This document shows, one piece after another, positions 37,401 through 46,121 of a DNA stretch of 64,000 bases; the stretch's first letter is position 1, and each line of letters opens with the position of its first letter. Under the pieces are notes generated by a model, which was given only the letters and a program-made list of their open reading frames with translations, was not told the origin of the DNA and searched no databases. The position numbers and the translations under genes were made by a program. The DNA comes from Streptomyces alboniger (GTDB lineage: Bacteria; Actinomycetota; Actinomycetes; Streptomycetales; Streptomycetaceae): the NCBI RefSeq assembly GCF_008704395.1, contig NZ_CP023695.1, forward strand, positions 3,720,001 through 3,784,000. The letters are read 5' to 3'.

Positions 37401-37838
37401 GCGTGCGGCGGCGGCCCCGTCGGGCAGGTCGGCGAGGGCCGGGCCGCGCCACAGGGCGAGCGCGTCACGCAGGGCGCGGGCGGCGGGCGCGGGGTCGTCG
37501 CGGTCCAGGGCGGCCCTGCCCTCACGCGCGAGGCGTTCGAAGCGGTGCAGGTCGACGTCTTCGGGGGCGACGGCGAGGCGGTAGCCACCGGGGGCCGAGG
37601 CGACGGCGTCCTTGCCGAGGGCGCGGCGCAGCCGGCCGACGAGGGCCTGGAGGGCGGCTGGGGCGTCGGTCGGCGGATCGTCGGCCCAGACCTCGTCGAT
37701 GAGGGCGCCGACGGTGACCGTGCGGTTCGCGTGCAGCGCCAGGGCGGCGAGCAGGGCGCGCAGCCGCTGGCCCCCTACGGGCAGGGGGGCGCCTTGCTCG
37801 TCGTACGCCTCGGTGGCGCCCAGGATTCCGTACCGCAC
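34398..37838 (-). CDS. SARP/AfsR-like regulator: DNA-binding, BTAD, NB-ARC and TPR domains
   Basis: An 1146-residue AfsR-type regulator. Residues ~1-90 are an OmpR-like winged helix (LRALLAALALHANRTVTVGALIDEVW), ~95-240 a bacterial transcriptional activation domain (EDVDLHRFERLAREGRAALD, YDETVRALLIRALRDAGR), and ~330-600 an NB-ARC ATPase with Walker A GPGGSGKT (about 349-356), Walker B LLLILDNCEH and the LATSREPL sensor. The rest is TPR-like helices that sense partners. Such proteins switch on antibiotic or developmental genes, often under Ser/Thr kinase control. GTG 37838 behind GGGAG is chosen. Its stop shares the CTAG at 34398-34401 with the convergent sigma gene. No biosynthetic cluster is adjacent. 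Confidence 0.9.
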   Translation of the reverse strand: MRYGILGATEAYDEQGAPLPVGGQRLRALLAALALHANRTVTVGALIDEVWADDPPTDAPAALQALVGRLRRALGKDAVASAPGGYRLAVAPEDVDLHRFERLAREGRAALDRDDPAPAARALRDALALWRGPALADLPDGAAAARPEAQRAEVLRARIEADLLLGRAPDVVPELRELTAAQPYDETVRALLIRALRDAGRGADALAAYEDARRALAEGLGADPGPELRALHEELLAPAEAAPRPRRTPPLPPPQAERAAEWTAETTVGRAVDQAAGPSVEPAAGPVGPVGPAGERAVDRIAHQQASIRTGPARKGNIRNRLTSFVGREPELAAIRSDLHRARLVTLTGPGGSGKTRLAEEAAAGHPQAWLAELAPLDHPEAVPGAVVSALGLRETLLMTSELSVPQDDPLGLLVEYCAQRALLLILDNCEHVIDAAAALAETLLTHCPGLTILATSREPLGVPGESVRPVEPLPPDPAHRLFAERAAAVRPGFAPEEDAEAVAEICRRLDGLPLAIELAAARLRLLAPRQIADRLDDRFRLLTSGSRTVLPRQQTLRAVVDWSWDLLGEAERTVLCEVSVFAGSWDLPAAEAVCTGPATELIGALVDKSLIVAVPGAGPEDGGMRYRLLETIHEYAAERAAETPGLLPAAARRHSAYFRALVERAEPLLRTAEQLPWIRRLETELDNIRAALQHSVETRDTTTALALALHTGWFWWLRNFRREGCEWMSRVLGLAPVCATYGAWGLPDEDDPLYWPWMELRLLHLFLVTETLPADARTDQDGWTKDRYVERVRAVFARPGPESARFPGLIWPFTIFFTGGTHDHTRPAVDQAVENCRRYGGDWELCVILMFRAHMAIDMNGNFSGVDEDLAELRALSGRVGDRWIRAQVSSAAGEAAMARSRHGEARAAYEEGLRLAYEVGAYAETPFLLARLAEISYLEGDREAAEKTLDEASTEADRYGVTDSHSYVRLLRAVMALDDGDPAAAGRLCAAARGESTYGTPPPQFSVAVRGVEARVTAAESGPAAALPELTDALREAVNARCSEVIVASLVDTGATFLSDLGDHVRAVRLLAVGTRLRGGHPRPRPEVTAADRVMSAATAALTATRYEAAYAAGGDLTIDELLRELTEAMGGPDPSGQAGPGTP

Positions 37839-37967
37839 CGGGCCATTCTCCCTGGCATGTCCCCTTAAGGCGCGCGCTTTAGGGGCGCACGCTCCAGGCG
37901 CGCGGTTTACGGCGCACGCCTCAGCGGCCCAGGCGGGTGAGCGGATCAACGCCCCGCCCCTGAGGCG

Positions 37968-40052
37968 TCAACGCCCCGCCCCCAGCGCGCCCCTCTCCGG
38001 AACCACGCTCCCCGTAGGGACGGCTCGTTGCCGTGCGGGAGTGCCCGTCCAGCACGTTCCCCTTCGCGACAGCAGCCTGCGCAGCCACAGCTCCGTGGAG
38101 ACCAGGTCGGCCAGGCCGTCCAGCGGGAGCGGCTCCCCCTCCGCTGCCTCGCGCAGCGCCTTGCGGACGACGCGGGCCTCTACCAGGCCCGCCTGAGCGA
38201 GCAGCGGGGTGTCGAAGAGGGTGATCAGCTCGTCCACCGCCACGCGCAGGCCGGTGCGGGCGGCGGCCGCGTTCGAGGCGTGGGAGGGGGCACCCCAGCC
38301 GGAGGGCAGATCGGCGACCCCGGCGCCCTCCAGCACCGTGCGCAGGATCGCGGCCCGCGCCCCCGGCTGAACGCGCAGGGCCTCGGGAAGCGCACGGCAC
38401 GCGCGGACGACCTGGTTGTCCAGGAAGGGCGCGTGCAGGCGCTGGAAGCGGACCTCGGCGGCCTGCTCCAGGATGCGGAGGTCGGCGGCGTGCCGGGCGA
38501 GGGCCGCACGCGCGCGGAACTCTCCGGGGCGCTGGCCGGGGCCGCCGGGGCGCATCGTCGTGTCGTTCAGCCGAACCGATACTTCAGCGAGGGCCTCGCC
38601 GGTCAGCCAGCGCGCGGCCGGGCCGGGTCTGGCCCACGCGAGGGCGGCGAGCGACGCCCCCACGGCTCCGCCCGGTTCGTCGAAGCGGCGGTGCAGCAGC
38701 CGCTCGGCGAGCGACTGGACGCCCGCGCGGTGCGGCATGCGGGCCAGCTTGCGCGCCGCGCCGTACACGCGCGCGGGGACCATCACCGAGCCGTCGGCCT
38801 TCGCCAGCGCGGCCACCGGACGCACGAGGTGGCGGCGCTTGCGGTCCATCAGGAGGTCGGCGAGCCGTGCCGGGTGGGCGTCGAGGACCTGTCGCGCCCC
38901 GTGGCCCGTGAAGTGGTCCGCGCTGCCCGAGGAGAGCCGGGCGCGGTGGCGCTGGGCGGTCACCAGGGTGCTGCTCGGTTCGTCCGTCAGGGGCCCTTCC
39001 AGGTCGGCGTAGGGCAGGGCGTCCTCGCCCCCGGCGACGACCACGTGGTGCAGGCGCGGGTTGGCGGCGATGGCACCGGCCCGTTCCAGTTCCGCCTCGC
39101 GGCCGTTGACGGCGAGGTCGTTGAAGGTGACGGCGAGGAGGCGCTCCCCGGCGCCGGTGCCATGGCCGAGGACCGTGCCGGGCATGCCGGGCAGACCGGC
39201 CGCGAGGAGGGCGAGGGTTCCTGACGCGGGTCCTCCGGAGAGGTCCGCTCCGATGCCCGGCACCGGCATGCCGCGGGCGGCGCGCCGCTCGGCGGGCCCC
39301 ATGCCGGGCACCGGGCCGGGGTCGACGTCCGTGCCGGGCACGTGACGCGGGGCGGTGAGGCGGGCTCGTACCGCCTCCACGAGGGCGTCACGGACGCCGT
39401 CCACCGCGCTCGCCGCGTCGGCGGAGGGGGCGGCGACGGCGAGCGAGGCGACCGGCTCGTACCCGGCGACTTCCCGTGCGCCCGCGCGCAGGATCAGCGC
39501 GTGCCCCGGGGGCACGCGCCGCACACCCTGGTAGGGCGTCGAGTCGTGCAGTGCCTCGGGGACGTCGGGGGCGGCGAGCAGCGCCGCGAGGTGGCCGATG
39601 TCGAGGTGGGCCTCGATGAGGTCGGCCAGCGGCAGCGCGGCGGTGGCGTAGGCCGTACCGCCCGCCCAGGGGGTGTGGAAGACGGGGCGCGCGCCCGCGA
39701 GATCACCGGCGATCATGACGCGGCGGCCGACCTGGACGACCGCCGTATAGCTGCCGGACCAGGCAGTGAGGTGGCGCAGCGCGCCGCCGCGCGCGGCGAA
39801 CAGGCCCACCCGCAGCTGCTCGTCGGAGGCTCCGCAGGTGCCGAGGACCGCGATGCGTGTCTGTTCGTCGACCTTCAGCGTCCGCACTTCGTCGGGCCGC
39901 CAGTCGCCGACCGCCCAGAGCGGGTCCGGGTCGCCCCACAGGAGCTGGGAGCCCACGGGGTGCACGGACTCGCCGTCGTCACCGGTGGCCCCGGCCGAGC
40001 CCACCACCGAGGGCCTCGCGGCGGTACTGCTCCACCCCACCAACCACCGCAT
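37968..40052 (-). CDS. Asparagine-synthetase-like protein with altered PPi loop
   Basis: A 694-residue two-domain protein. The N-terminal part (~1-205) has the glutaminase fold character (TAWSGSYTAVVQVGRRVMIAGDLAGARPVFH, PYQGVRRVPPGHALIL) but lacks the catalytic Cys2. The C-terminal part (~210-660) is an AsnB/lasso-cyclase-type ATP-binding domain. The PPi loop, normally SGGxDS, reads SGGPAS (residues 272-277), losing the Asp that binds Mg-ATP. The HAPFLDNQVVRACRALPEALR segment of the family is intact. ATG 40052 has GGAGG upstream. It resembles lasso-peptide cyclases, but no precursor, PqqD-like or transglutaminase-like partner is near. It may be inactive or use a different chemistry. Confidence 0.82.
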   Translation of the reverse strand: MRWLVGWSSTAARPSVVGSAGATGDDGESVHPVGSQLLWGDPDPLWAVGDWRPDEVRTLKVDEQTRIAVLGTCGASDEQLRVGLFAARGGALRHLTAWSGSYTAVVQVGRRVMIAGDLAGARPVFHTPWAGGTAYATAALPLADLIEAHLDIGHLAALLAAPDVPEALHDSTPYQGVRRVPPGHALILRAGAREVAGYEPVASLAVAAPSADAASAVDGVRDALVEAVRARLTAPRHVPGTDVDPGPVPGMGPAERRAARGMPVPGIGADLSGGPASGTLALLAAGLPGMPGTVLGHGTGAGERLLAVTFNDLAVNGREAELERAGAIAANPRLHHVVVAGGEDALPYADLEGPLTDEPSSTLVTAQRHRARLSSGSADHFTGHGARQVLDAHPARLADLLMDRKRRHLVRPVAALAKADGSVMVPARVYGAARKLARMPHRAGVQSLAERLLHRRFDEPGGAVGASLAALAWARPGPAARWLTGEALAEVSVRLNDTTMRPGGPGQRPGEFRARAALARHAADLRILEQAAEVRFQRLHAPFLDNQVVRACRALPEALRVQPGARAAILRTVLEGAGVADLPSGWGAPSHASNAAAARTGLRVAVDELITLFDTPLLAQAGLVEARVVRKALREAAEGEPLPLDGLADLVSTELWLRRLLSRRGTCWTGTPARQRAVPTGSVVPERGALGAGR

Positions 40053-40813
40053 CACTGCCTCCACAGGCTGTGGACGACCGTCGGCGAGGCGCCGAGAGGC
40101 ACGGCCGACCAGTGCACCGAAGCACTGGGGTCCCATGCTGCCACGAAGGAGGCGCACGGGAGGGGCCGCGTGGCCGCTTGCGCGGCGGTGAATCCACCCT
40201 GCGAGGGCGGTAGTTGAAGGGCGGAAGATGCCCTTCTCCTTGCGCACGATTCCAGCGGGCCGGGGCACGCGTATGGCGCCCGGCTCGCGAATGGGCGAAA
40301 TGCCCGATCCATCACATAGGCTATTTTCGGCCAAATCGGCCTGGGATGAGCCCAGGACGTCATCGTTGAAGGGCAACACACAGCCCGGGAGGCGGTGTTC
40401 GCCTCCCGGACCGGTCCGCCGCCCGCGGGGACGGAGGCGGCGGTGTCCCCCAGCCCACTGACTCCAGCGCAGCGGGCCGACCCACGCATCCCCAAGGGAA
40501 GCGCTCCCGCCATGGCCGCAGAAGAGCGCACGGACAGGCGCACGGCCACACACCGGGAGCACGCTCCGGGGCCCCTCGCGCTTCCGTACGGACAACAATC
40601 CCGCCATACGGAACTGCGCCTCTTAACGCTTGGGATGCGGCGAACTACGCTGTGTGTGCTGATGTTTTCGCGGAGGCATATACCTGGAGGATCGGCCAAA
40701 CGCTCTTGCGGCCGGGATTCCGGCCACCGGGCCCACTGCCCCCGGGGGAACGCAGCACGAATGCCGTGCGGTCCAGTCATCGCCCGGCAGCCGTCTGTGT
40801 CGAGGGGTGGCGC
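40053..40813. other. Long intergenic region with hairpins and a BldD-like site
   Basis: This 761-base gap separates the divergent asparagine-synthetase-like and sporulation-type genes; overlapping frames in it have no coding character. It holds GGGC-GAAAT-GCCC (near 40290), GGCC-AAATC-GGCC (near 40332-40344), a strong 10-bp hairpin at 40385-40409 and ACGCTGTGT (40647-40655), the core of the BldD consensus. It is probably a complex developmental promoter region. Confidence 0.6.
40385..40409. terminator. Perfect 10-bp hairpin
   Basis: CCGGGAGGCG-GTGTT-CGCCTCCCGG, a perfect inverted repeat with a 5-base loop and no T-run, in the long divergent gap. It may act as an attenuator or terminator, or as a protein-binding site. 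Confidence 0.5.
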
Positions 40814-42259
40814 ATGTCCAGGGAGCAACGCGGGCCGAACGAAAAACTCGGCACCGTTCTCGCCCTCGCGGGAATCAGCAACGCGGGACTCGCACGCCGG
40901 GTCAACGACCTCGGCGCACAACGCGGGTTGACGCTTCGATACGACAAGACATCGGTGGCCCGCTGGGTGTCCAAGGGCATGGTGCCGCAGGGCGCCGCCC
41001 CGCACCTGATCGCGGCGGCCATCGGCCAGAAGCTCGGCCGCCCGGTGCCGCTGCACGAGATCGGCCTCGCGGACGCCGACCCGGCGCCCGAGGTCGGCCT
41101 CGCCTTCCCCCGTGATGTGGGGGCGGCCGTGAAGTCGGCCACCGAGCTGTACCGCCTCGATCTGGCGGGCCGCCGCGCGGGCGGCGGCATCTGGCAGTCC
41201 CTCGCGGGATCCTTCGCGGTCAGCGCGTACGCGACACCCGCCTCACGCTGGCTGATAACCCCGGCCGACAGCTCCGTGGCGCGCGACGCCTCGCGCGACG
41301 TGCCGCGGGACCTGGCGCACGCCGACGACGGCGGCGCGCCGATGAAGGTCGGCCACAGCGACGTGCTGAAGCTGCGGGAGGCCGCGGAGGACGCGCGGCG
41401 CTGGGACTCCAAGTACGGCGGCGGCGACTGGCGTTCCTCCATGGTCCCGGAGTGCCTGCGGGTCGAGGCGGCGCCGCTGCTGCTCGGCTCCTACTCCGAC
41501 GAGGTGGGCCGCGCCCTCTTCGGAGCGTCCGCCGAGCTGACCCGCCTCGCCGGGTGGATGGCCTTCGACACCGGCCAGCAGGAGGCCGCCCAGCGCTACT
41601 ACATCCAGGCGCTGCGGCTCGCCCGCGCGGCGGCCGACGTCCCCTTGGGGGGCTACGTCCTCGCCTCCATGTCCCTCCAGGCGACCTACCGCGGCTTCGG
41701 GGACGAGGGGGTCGACCTCGCGCAGGCCGCCCTGGAGCGCAACCGCGGGCTCGCGACGGCCCGCACCATGAGCTTCTTCCGCCTCGTCGAGGCGCGGGCA
41801 CACGCGCGTGCCCATGACGCGCCGGCCGCGGGGGCGGCGCTGCGGGCCGCCGAGGGCTGGCTGGAGCGGGCCCGCGACGGCGACAACGACCCCTCCTGGC
41901 TCGGGTTCTACTCCTACGACCGCTTCGCCGCGGACGCCGCCGAGTGCTACCGCGACCTCAAGGCGCCCCGGCAGGTGCGGCGCTTCACGGAACAGGCGCT
42001 GTCCCGCCCCACCGAGGAGTTCGTACGGTCGCACGGCCTGCGCCTTGTCGTCTCGGCGGTCGCCGAGCTGGAGTCCGGCAACCTCGACGCGGCCTGCGAG
42101 CAGGGCACGCGCGCGCTGGAGGTCGCCGGGCGCATCTCCTCCGCGAGGACCACGGAGTACGTGCGCGACCTCCTGCACCGCCTGGAGCCGTACGGGGACG
42201 AGCCCCGGGTCGTCGAGCTGCGCGAGCGGGCCCGCCCGCTGCTGATGGCACCCGCGTAG
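40814..42259 (+). CDS. Sporulation-associated TPR regulator
   Basis: A 481-residue cytosolic protein. The N-terminus has an atypical XRE-like helix region ([24 protein letters not shown] ... [14 protein letters not shown], ~8-55), and the rest consists of repeated helix pairs of the TPR type ([82 protein letters not shown]). This architecture and the RWVSKG motif are those of Streptomyces proteins annotated as sporulation-associated. ATG 40814 behind GAGGGGTGG fits; the in-frame 40652 start runs through promoter-like sequence. A possible BldD site lies ~160 bases upstream, consistent with developmental control. DNA binding is inferred. Confidence 0.82.
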   Translation: MSREQRGPNEKLGTVLALAGISNAGLARRVNDLGAQRGLTLRYDKTSVARWVSKGMVPQGAAPHLIAAAIGQKLGRPVPLHEIGLADADPAPEVGLAFPRDVGAAVKSATELYRLDLAGRRAGGGIWQSLAGSFAVSAYATPASRWLITPADSSVARDASRDVPRDLAHADDGGAPMKVGHSDVLKLREAAEDARRWDSKYGGGDWRSSMVPECLRVEAAPLLLGSYSDEVGRALFGASAELTRLAGWMAFDTGQQEAAQRYYIQALRLARAAADVPLGGYVLASMSLQATYRGFGDEGVDLAQAALERNRGLATARTMSFFRLVEARAHARAHDAPAAGAALRAAEGWLERARDGDNDPSWLGFYSYDRFAADAAECYRDLKAPRQVRRFTEQALSRPTEEFVRSHGLRLVVSAVAELESGNLDAACEQGTRALEVAGRISSARTTEYVRDLLHRLEPYGDEPRVVELRERARPLLMAPA

Positions 42260-42357
42260 AGGCGCAGAGTGGGGCATATCGTCCGCACGCATCCACCCCA
42301 GGTTTGAGGGCGTTGTCAGTGGCGCAGGGCAGTATCTGTGGTGGGAGGTGAGGCGCG

Positions 42358-43584
42358 GTGAAGAAGGTCGCGTACGACTGCGATGTGCTGGTGATCGGCG
42401 GCGGGATCGTCGGTCTCGCGACGGCGTACGCCCTCACGCGCGCCGCCCCCGGCACCAGCGTCACGGTCCTGGAGAAGGAGACGGGCCCCGCCCGCCACCA
42501 GACGGGCCGCAACAGCGGCGTGATCCACAGCGGGATCTACTACGCCCCGGGCTCGCTGAAAGCCAGGTACGCGGTCCGCGGCGCCGCCGAGATGATCAAG
42601 TTCTGCGCGGAGTACGGCATCGCGCACGAGGTCACCGGCAAGCTGATCGTCGCCACCGGCCGGGCCGAGCTGCCCCGCCTCCACGCCCTCGTCCAGCGCG
42701 GCAGGGAGAACGGCATTCCGGTGCGCGAGCTGGGCCCCGCCCAGATCGTGGAGTACGAGCCGGAGGTCCGCGGCCTGGCCGCCATCCACGTCGGGACGAC
42801 CGGCGTCTGCGACTACGGCGCGGTGGCGGAACACCTGGCGGCGGCCTCGGGCGCCGACATCCGCTACGGCGCGGGCGGGCACGTCGTCCGCGTGGACCGC
42901 CGCCCCGACCGCGGCGTCGCCGTCCGCACCGCCGACGGCGCCATCGTCCGCGCCAAGGTCCTGGTGAACTGCGCGGGGCTGCACTGCGACGAGGTCGCGC
43001 GGCTCACGGGCGACGACCCGGGCATGCGGATCGTGCCGTTCCGCGGGGAGTACTTCGAACTGGCCCGCCCCGAGCTGGTGCGCGGTCTCGTCTACCCCGT
43101 GCCCGACCCCGCCTTCCCCTTCCTCGGCGTCCACCTCACCCGGGGCATCGACGGCGGCGTCCACGTGGGGCCGAACGCGGTCCCGGCCCTGGCCCGCGAG
43201 GGGTACACCTGGTCGGCCGTCCACCCCCGCGAACTGGCCGGCACGCTCGGCTGGCCGGGCTCGTGGCACATCGCCCGCCGCCACTGGCGGTACGGGGCGG
43301 GTGAGCTGCGCCGGTCCGCCTCCAAGGGGGCGTTCACCGAAGCGGTGCGCAGGCTGCTGCCCGGGATCGGCCCCGAGGACCTGGTGCCCGCCCCGGCCGG
43401 GGTCCGGGCCCAGGCGGTCCTGCGGGACGGGACGCTGGTCGACGACTTCCTGATCCGGGAGGGGCCGCGCGCGGTGCACGTTCTGAACGCCCCCTCGCCC
43501 GCGGCGACGGCGTCCCTCCCCATTGGCAGGGAGGTGGCCCGCCGGGCTCTCGGGGCGCTGCGGGGGGCCTCTCAGGGGGCCTGA
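42358..43584 (+). CDS. lhgO: L-2-hydroxyglutarate oxidase (LhgO)
   Basis: A 408-residue FAD-dependent oxidase of the DAO superfamily that converts L-2-hydroxyglutarate to 2-oxoglutarate. The dinucleotide fold is at residues ~10-40 (DVLVIGGGIVGLATAYAL ... VTVLEKE), followed by the family signature HQTGRNSGVIHSGIYYAPGSLKA. Middle stretches VEYEPEVRGLAAIHVGTTGVCDY and the C-terminal IGPEDLVPAPAGVRAQAVLRDGTLVDDF and NAPSPAATASLPIG match LhgO closely. GTG 42358 sits behind GGGAGGTGAGG. It removes a toxic by-product of central metabolism; members are usually membrane-associated through quinone coupling. Confidence 0.93.
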   Translation: MKKVAYDCDVLVIGGGIVGLATAYALTRAAPGTSVTVLEKETGPARHQTGRNSGVIHSGIYYAPGSLKARYAVRGAAEMIKFCAEYGIAHEVTGKLIVATGRAELPRLHALVQRGRENGIPVRELGPAQIVEYEPEVRGLAAIHVGTTGVCDYGAVAEHLAAASGADIRYGAGGHVVRVDRRPDRGVAVRTADGAIVRAKVLVNCAGLHCDEVARLTGDDPGMRIVPFRGEYFELARPELVRGLVYPVPDPAFPFLGVHLTRGIDGGVHVGPNAVPALAREGYTWSAVHPRELAGTLGWPGSWHIARRHWRYGAGELRRSASKGAFTEAVRRLLPGIGPEDLVPAPAGVRAQAVLRDGTLVDDFLIREGPRAVHVLNAPSPAATASLPIGREVARRALGALRGASQGA

Positions 43585-43683
43585 GGGTGGCAATCCCGGG
43601 GGCCCGGAGAGGGGCGGCGACCCGGAGGGCCCGGAGAGGCTGAGCGCGGATTCCCTGCGGGGCGGCGGTGGCTGAGCGCGCAG

Positions 43684-43800
43684 TTCCCCGCGCCCCTTAC
43701 GGGGCACATCTGCGCGCCCCGCGTCGATTCCCCGCGCCCCTTACGGGGCACGTCTACGTGCCCCGCGTCGGATCCCGGGGCACGTCCGCGCGCCCCCTAC
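43684..43800. repeat. Tandem GC-rich intergenic repeats
   Basis: Two exact 24-base copies of TTCCCCGCGCCCCTTACGGG plus GCAC lie at 43684-43707 and 43728-43751, in a 44-base unit that starts a third, degenerate copy near 43770. Units contain short inverted repeats (GCCCCTTACGGGGC). Similar elements are scattered between Streptomyces genes. They lie directly before trmB. Confidence 0.8.
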
Positions 43801-43849
43801 TAGGCACAAGCCCGCGTCCGCCCGTCCCGACCCGTAAAATCGCCGCACT

Positions 43850-44698
43850 GTGTCTGACTCATCCCATACCCCCGAAGCCCCTCGGTCCGGTGGCCGTGCG
43901 CAGGCCGCGCCCCGTTTTCCCGGAGGGCCCTCCCCCGATCCCGCCGGGTCGCACCACGAGCGGCGCATCCGCAGTTTTCAGCCGCGTCGCAGCCGGGTGA
44001 CCGCCAGCCAGGGTGATGCCCTGCGGCGGCTCTGGCCCACGTGGGGGCTGGACATCGACGGGCTGCGGAAGCTGGACCTCGCCGAGCTGTTCGCGGACGA
44101 GACCGGGCCGCGCCCCGACCTCCCCGTCGTCCTGGAGATCGGCTTCGGCATGGGCGAGGCCACCGCGCAGATGGCCGCCGCCGACCCCGGCACCGGCATC
44201 CTCGCCGTCGACGTGCACACCCCCGGCCAGGGCAACCTCCTCGGACTCGCCGAGCGCGGCGGCCTGACGAACGTCCGCGTGGCCAACGGCGACGCGATCA
44301 TCCTGCTCCGCGAGATGCTCCCGCCCGAGTCCCTCGACGGACTCCGCGTCTACTTCCCCGACCCCTGGCCCAAGGCCCGCCACCACAAGCGCCGCCTGAT
44401 CCAGCCGGAGTTCCTGACGCTGGCCGCGCCCTCGCTCAAGCCCGGTGCGCTGCTGCACTGCGCGACGGACTGGGAGCCGTACGCCGAGCAGATGCTGGAG
44501 GTGCTCACCGCGCACCCCGACTTCGAGAACACCCAGCCCGACGGCGGGTACGCCCCGCGCCCCGGCTTCCGCCCCTTCACCCGCTTCGAGGGCCAGGGCC
44601 TGGACAAGGGCCACACCGTCCACGACCTGCTCTTCCGCCGCGTCGACACCCTTCACGAACCGGCCCGCGAGGACGCCGGAACAAGCCCCCGGATCTGA
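43850..44698 (+). CDS. trmB: tRNA (guanine-N7-)-methyltransferase TrmB
   Basis: A 282-residue SAM-dependent enzyme that methylates G46 of tRNAs. The SAM-binding strand and loop are VVLEIGFGMGEATAQMA (~93-110), then ILAVDVHTPGQGNLL, and the family fingerprint VYFPDPWPKARHHKRRLIQPEF (~165-186) with the catalytic Asp. The C-terminal TRFEGQGLDKGHTVHDLLF is also typical. The first ~45 residues are an actinomycete-type extension rich in Ser/Arg. The start at GTG 43850 has no good ribosome site and a later start is possible. It follows GC-rich repeats and is followed by the prsW-like gene after ~43 bases. Confidence 0.93.
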   Translation: MSDSSHTPEAPRSGGRAQAAPRFPGGPSPDPAGSHHERRIRSFQPRRSRVTASQGDALRRLWPTWGLDIDGLRKLDLAELFADETGPRPDLPVVLEIGFGMGEATAQMAAADPGTGILAVDVHTPGQGNLLGLAERGGLTNVRVANGDAIILLREMLPPESLDGLRVYFPDPWPKARHHKRRLIQPEFLTLAAPSLKPGALLHCATDWEPYAEQMLEVLTAHPDFENTQPDGGYAPRPGFRPFTRFEGQGLDKGHTVHDLLFRRVDTLHEPAREDAGTSPRI

Positions 44699-44741
44699 CA
44701 CCCCGTCGCGGCCACCCGTATCCCTCGTTAGGGTCAACGAC

Positions 44742-46115
44742 GTGGCCACCAGTCCTCCGTATCCGATACCCCCCGAGGCCCCCGCCCCGGGGGAGCTGCG
44801 CCGCGCCCACTGGTGGCAGCGGCGCGCGATACGGGCGGCCGGGCTCGTCACGCTGCTCGCCCTCTCCGGCCTGGTGATCCTCGCCCTGGTGAGGGAGCAG
44901 ACCGGCACCGAGGGCTTCCTCGTCGGGCTCGGCCTCGCCACGGTTCCTGTACCGCTGCTCGTCGCCGCGTTCCGCTGGCTGGACCGGGTGGCGCCGGGAC
45001 CCTGGCGGAACCTCCTCTTCTCCTTCGCGTGGGGTGCCTGCGCGGCCGCGCTCATCGCGATCGTCGCGAACAGTTTCGCGATCCGCTGGATAGCCACCGC
45101 CACCGCCGATCCCCACAGCGCCGACACCCTCGGCGCCACGGTCATCGCCCCGATCGTCGAGGAATCGGCCAAAGCGGCGGCGATACTCCTCGTCTTCCTC
45201 TTCCGCAGACGGGACTTCACCGGCCTCGTCGACGGCGTGGTGATCGCCGGGGTGACCGCGACCGGCTTCGCGTTCACCGAGAACATCCTCTACCTCGGCA
45301 ACGCCTTCGTCACCGACCAGCTCAGCCGCGACAGCGGCCTCGCCTCCGTGACGGCCGCGACGTTCTTCGTACGCGTGGTCATGTCACCCTTCGCGCACCC
45401 GCTGTTCACGGTCCTGACCGGCATCGGCTTCGGCCTCGCCGCGTTCGCCGCCGAGCGCCATCACCTGCGCCGCGTGCTGCTCCCGCTCACCGGGCTGCTG
45501 CTCGCGATGGGCATGCACGCGCTGTGGAACGGCTCCGCGGTCTTCGGGCAGTACGGCTTCTTCACCGTGTACGCGCTGATCATGCTGCCCTCCTTCGGCC
45601 TGCTGACCTGGCTGGCGATCTGGACCCGGCAGCGCGAACTGCGCCTGATCCGCGCGGAGCTGCCCGCGTACACGGCGGCGGGCTGGCTCACCCCGCCCGA
45701 GCCGTTCGCGCTCGGCTCGATGCGCGCCCGCGCGCTGGCCCGTGACTACGCCTCGTACACCTGGGGGAAGGCCGCGGCCCGCACGGTCGTGGAGTACGAG
45801 ATGTACGCGACGTCGCTCGCGTTCCTGCGCCACCGGGGCCGGCGCGGCAGGGCGGGACCCGACTTCGTCGTACGCGAACGGGAACTGCTCGAAAAGCTCT
45901 GGGAGCGCCGCGAACCGGCCCGCCCCGCCCTGGCCTACGCGGCCCGCGCGACGGCCCCGGTCATGCTCCCCATGCCCATGCCCATGCCCATGCCCATGCC
46001 GTACGCCGGGTACGGGTACGGGTACGGGCACACGTACGGGTACCCGGGTCACCCCCAGGCCCCGTACGCGGGGGCTCCGTACGTCCAAGCCCCGTACAAC
46101 CCCTACCGCTCGTAG
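44742..46115 (+). CDS. PrsW-family intramembrane metalloprotease
   Basis: A 457-residue membrane protease with ~8-9 helices. The PrsW motifs are in order: EESAK (140-144), FTENILYLG (Glu180-Asn181) and MGMHALWNG (His259), plus the AHPLFTVLTG helix. These are the metal-binding and catalytic elements. PrsW cleaves anti-sigma factors or other membrane proteins. The C-terminal ~100 residues are cytosolic and end with a Met-Pro repeat and a Tyr/Gly/Pro-rich tail (GYGYGYGHTYGYPGH), unusual for the family and probably disordered. GTG 44742 fits; an in-frame extension to 44445 would run through trmB. The substrate is unknown. Confidence 0.9.
   Translation: MATSPPYPIPPEAPAPGELRRAHWWQRRAIRAAGLVTLLALSGLVILALVREQTGTEGFLVGLGLATVPVPLLVAAFRWLDRVAPGPWRNLLFSFAWGACAAALIAIVANSFAIRWIATATADPHSADTLGATVIAPIVEESAKAAAILLVFLFRRRDFTGLVDGVVIAGVTATGFAFTENILYLGNAFVTDQLSRDSGLASVTAATFFVRVVMSPFAHPLFTVLTGIGFGLAAFAAERHHLRRVLLPLTGLLLAMGMHALWNGSAVFGQYGFFTVYALIMLPSFGLLTWLAIWTRQRELRLIRAELPAYTAAGWLTPPEPFALGSMRARALARDYASYTWGKAAARTVVEYEMYATSLAFLRHRGRRGRAGPDFVVRERELLEKLWERREPARPALAYAARATAPVMLPMPMPMPMPMPYAGYGYGYGHTYGYPGHPQAPYAGAPYVQAPYNPYRS
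45961..46045 (+). repeat. Hexanucleotide and GGGTAC repeats in the protease gene tail
   Basis: Five copies of CCCATG (45970-45999) encode alternating Met-Pro, followed by GGGTAC repeats that encode Tyr-Gly. They are in frame, so unit-length slippage would change only the tail length. Confidence 0.8.
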
Positions 46116-46121
46116 CCGCCG

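Noticed and set aside
37968-42259. Lasso-peptide gene cluster around the asparagine-synthetase-like gene
   Set aside because: No precursor peptide, PqqD-like, transglutaminase-like or ABC transporter gene is adjacent, and the PPi loop is altered.
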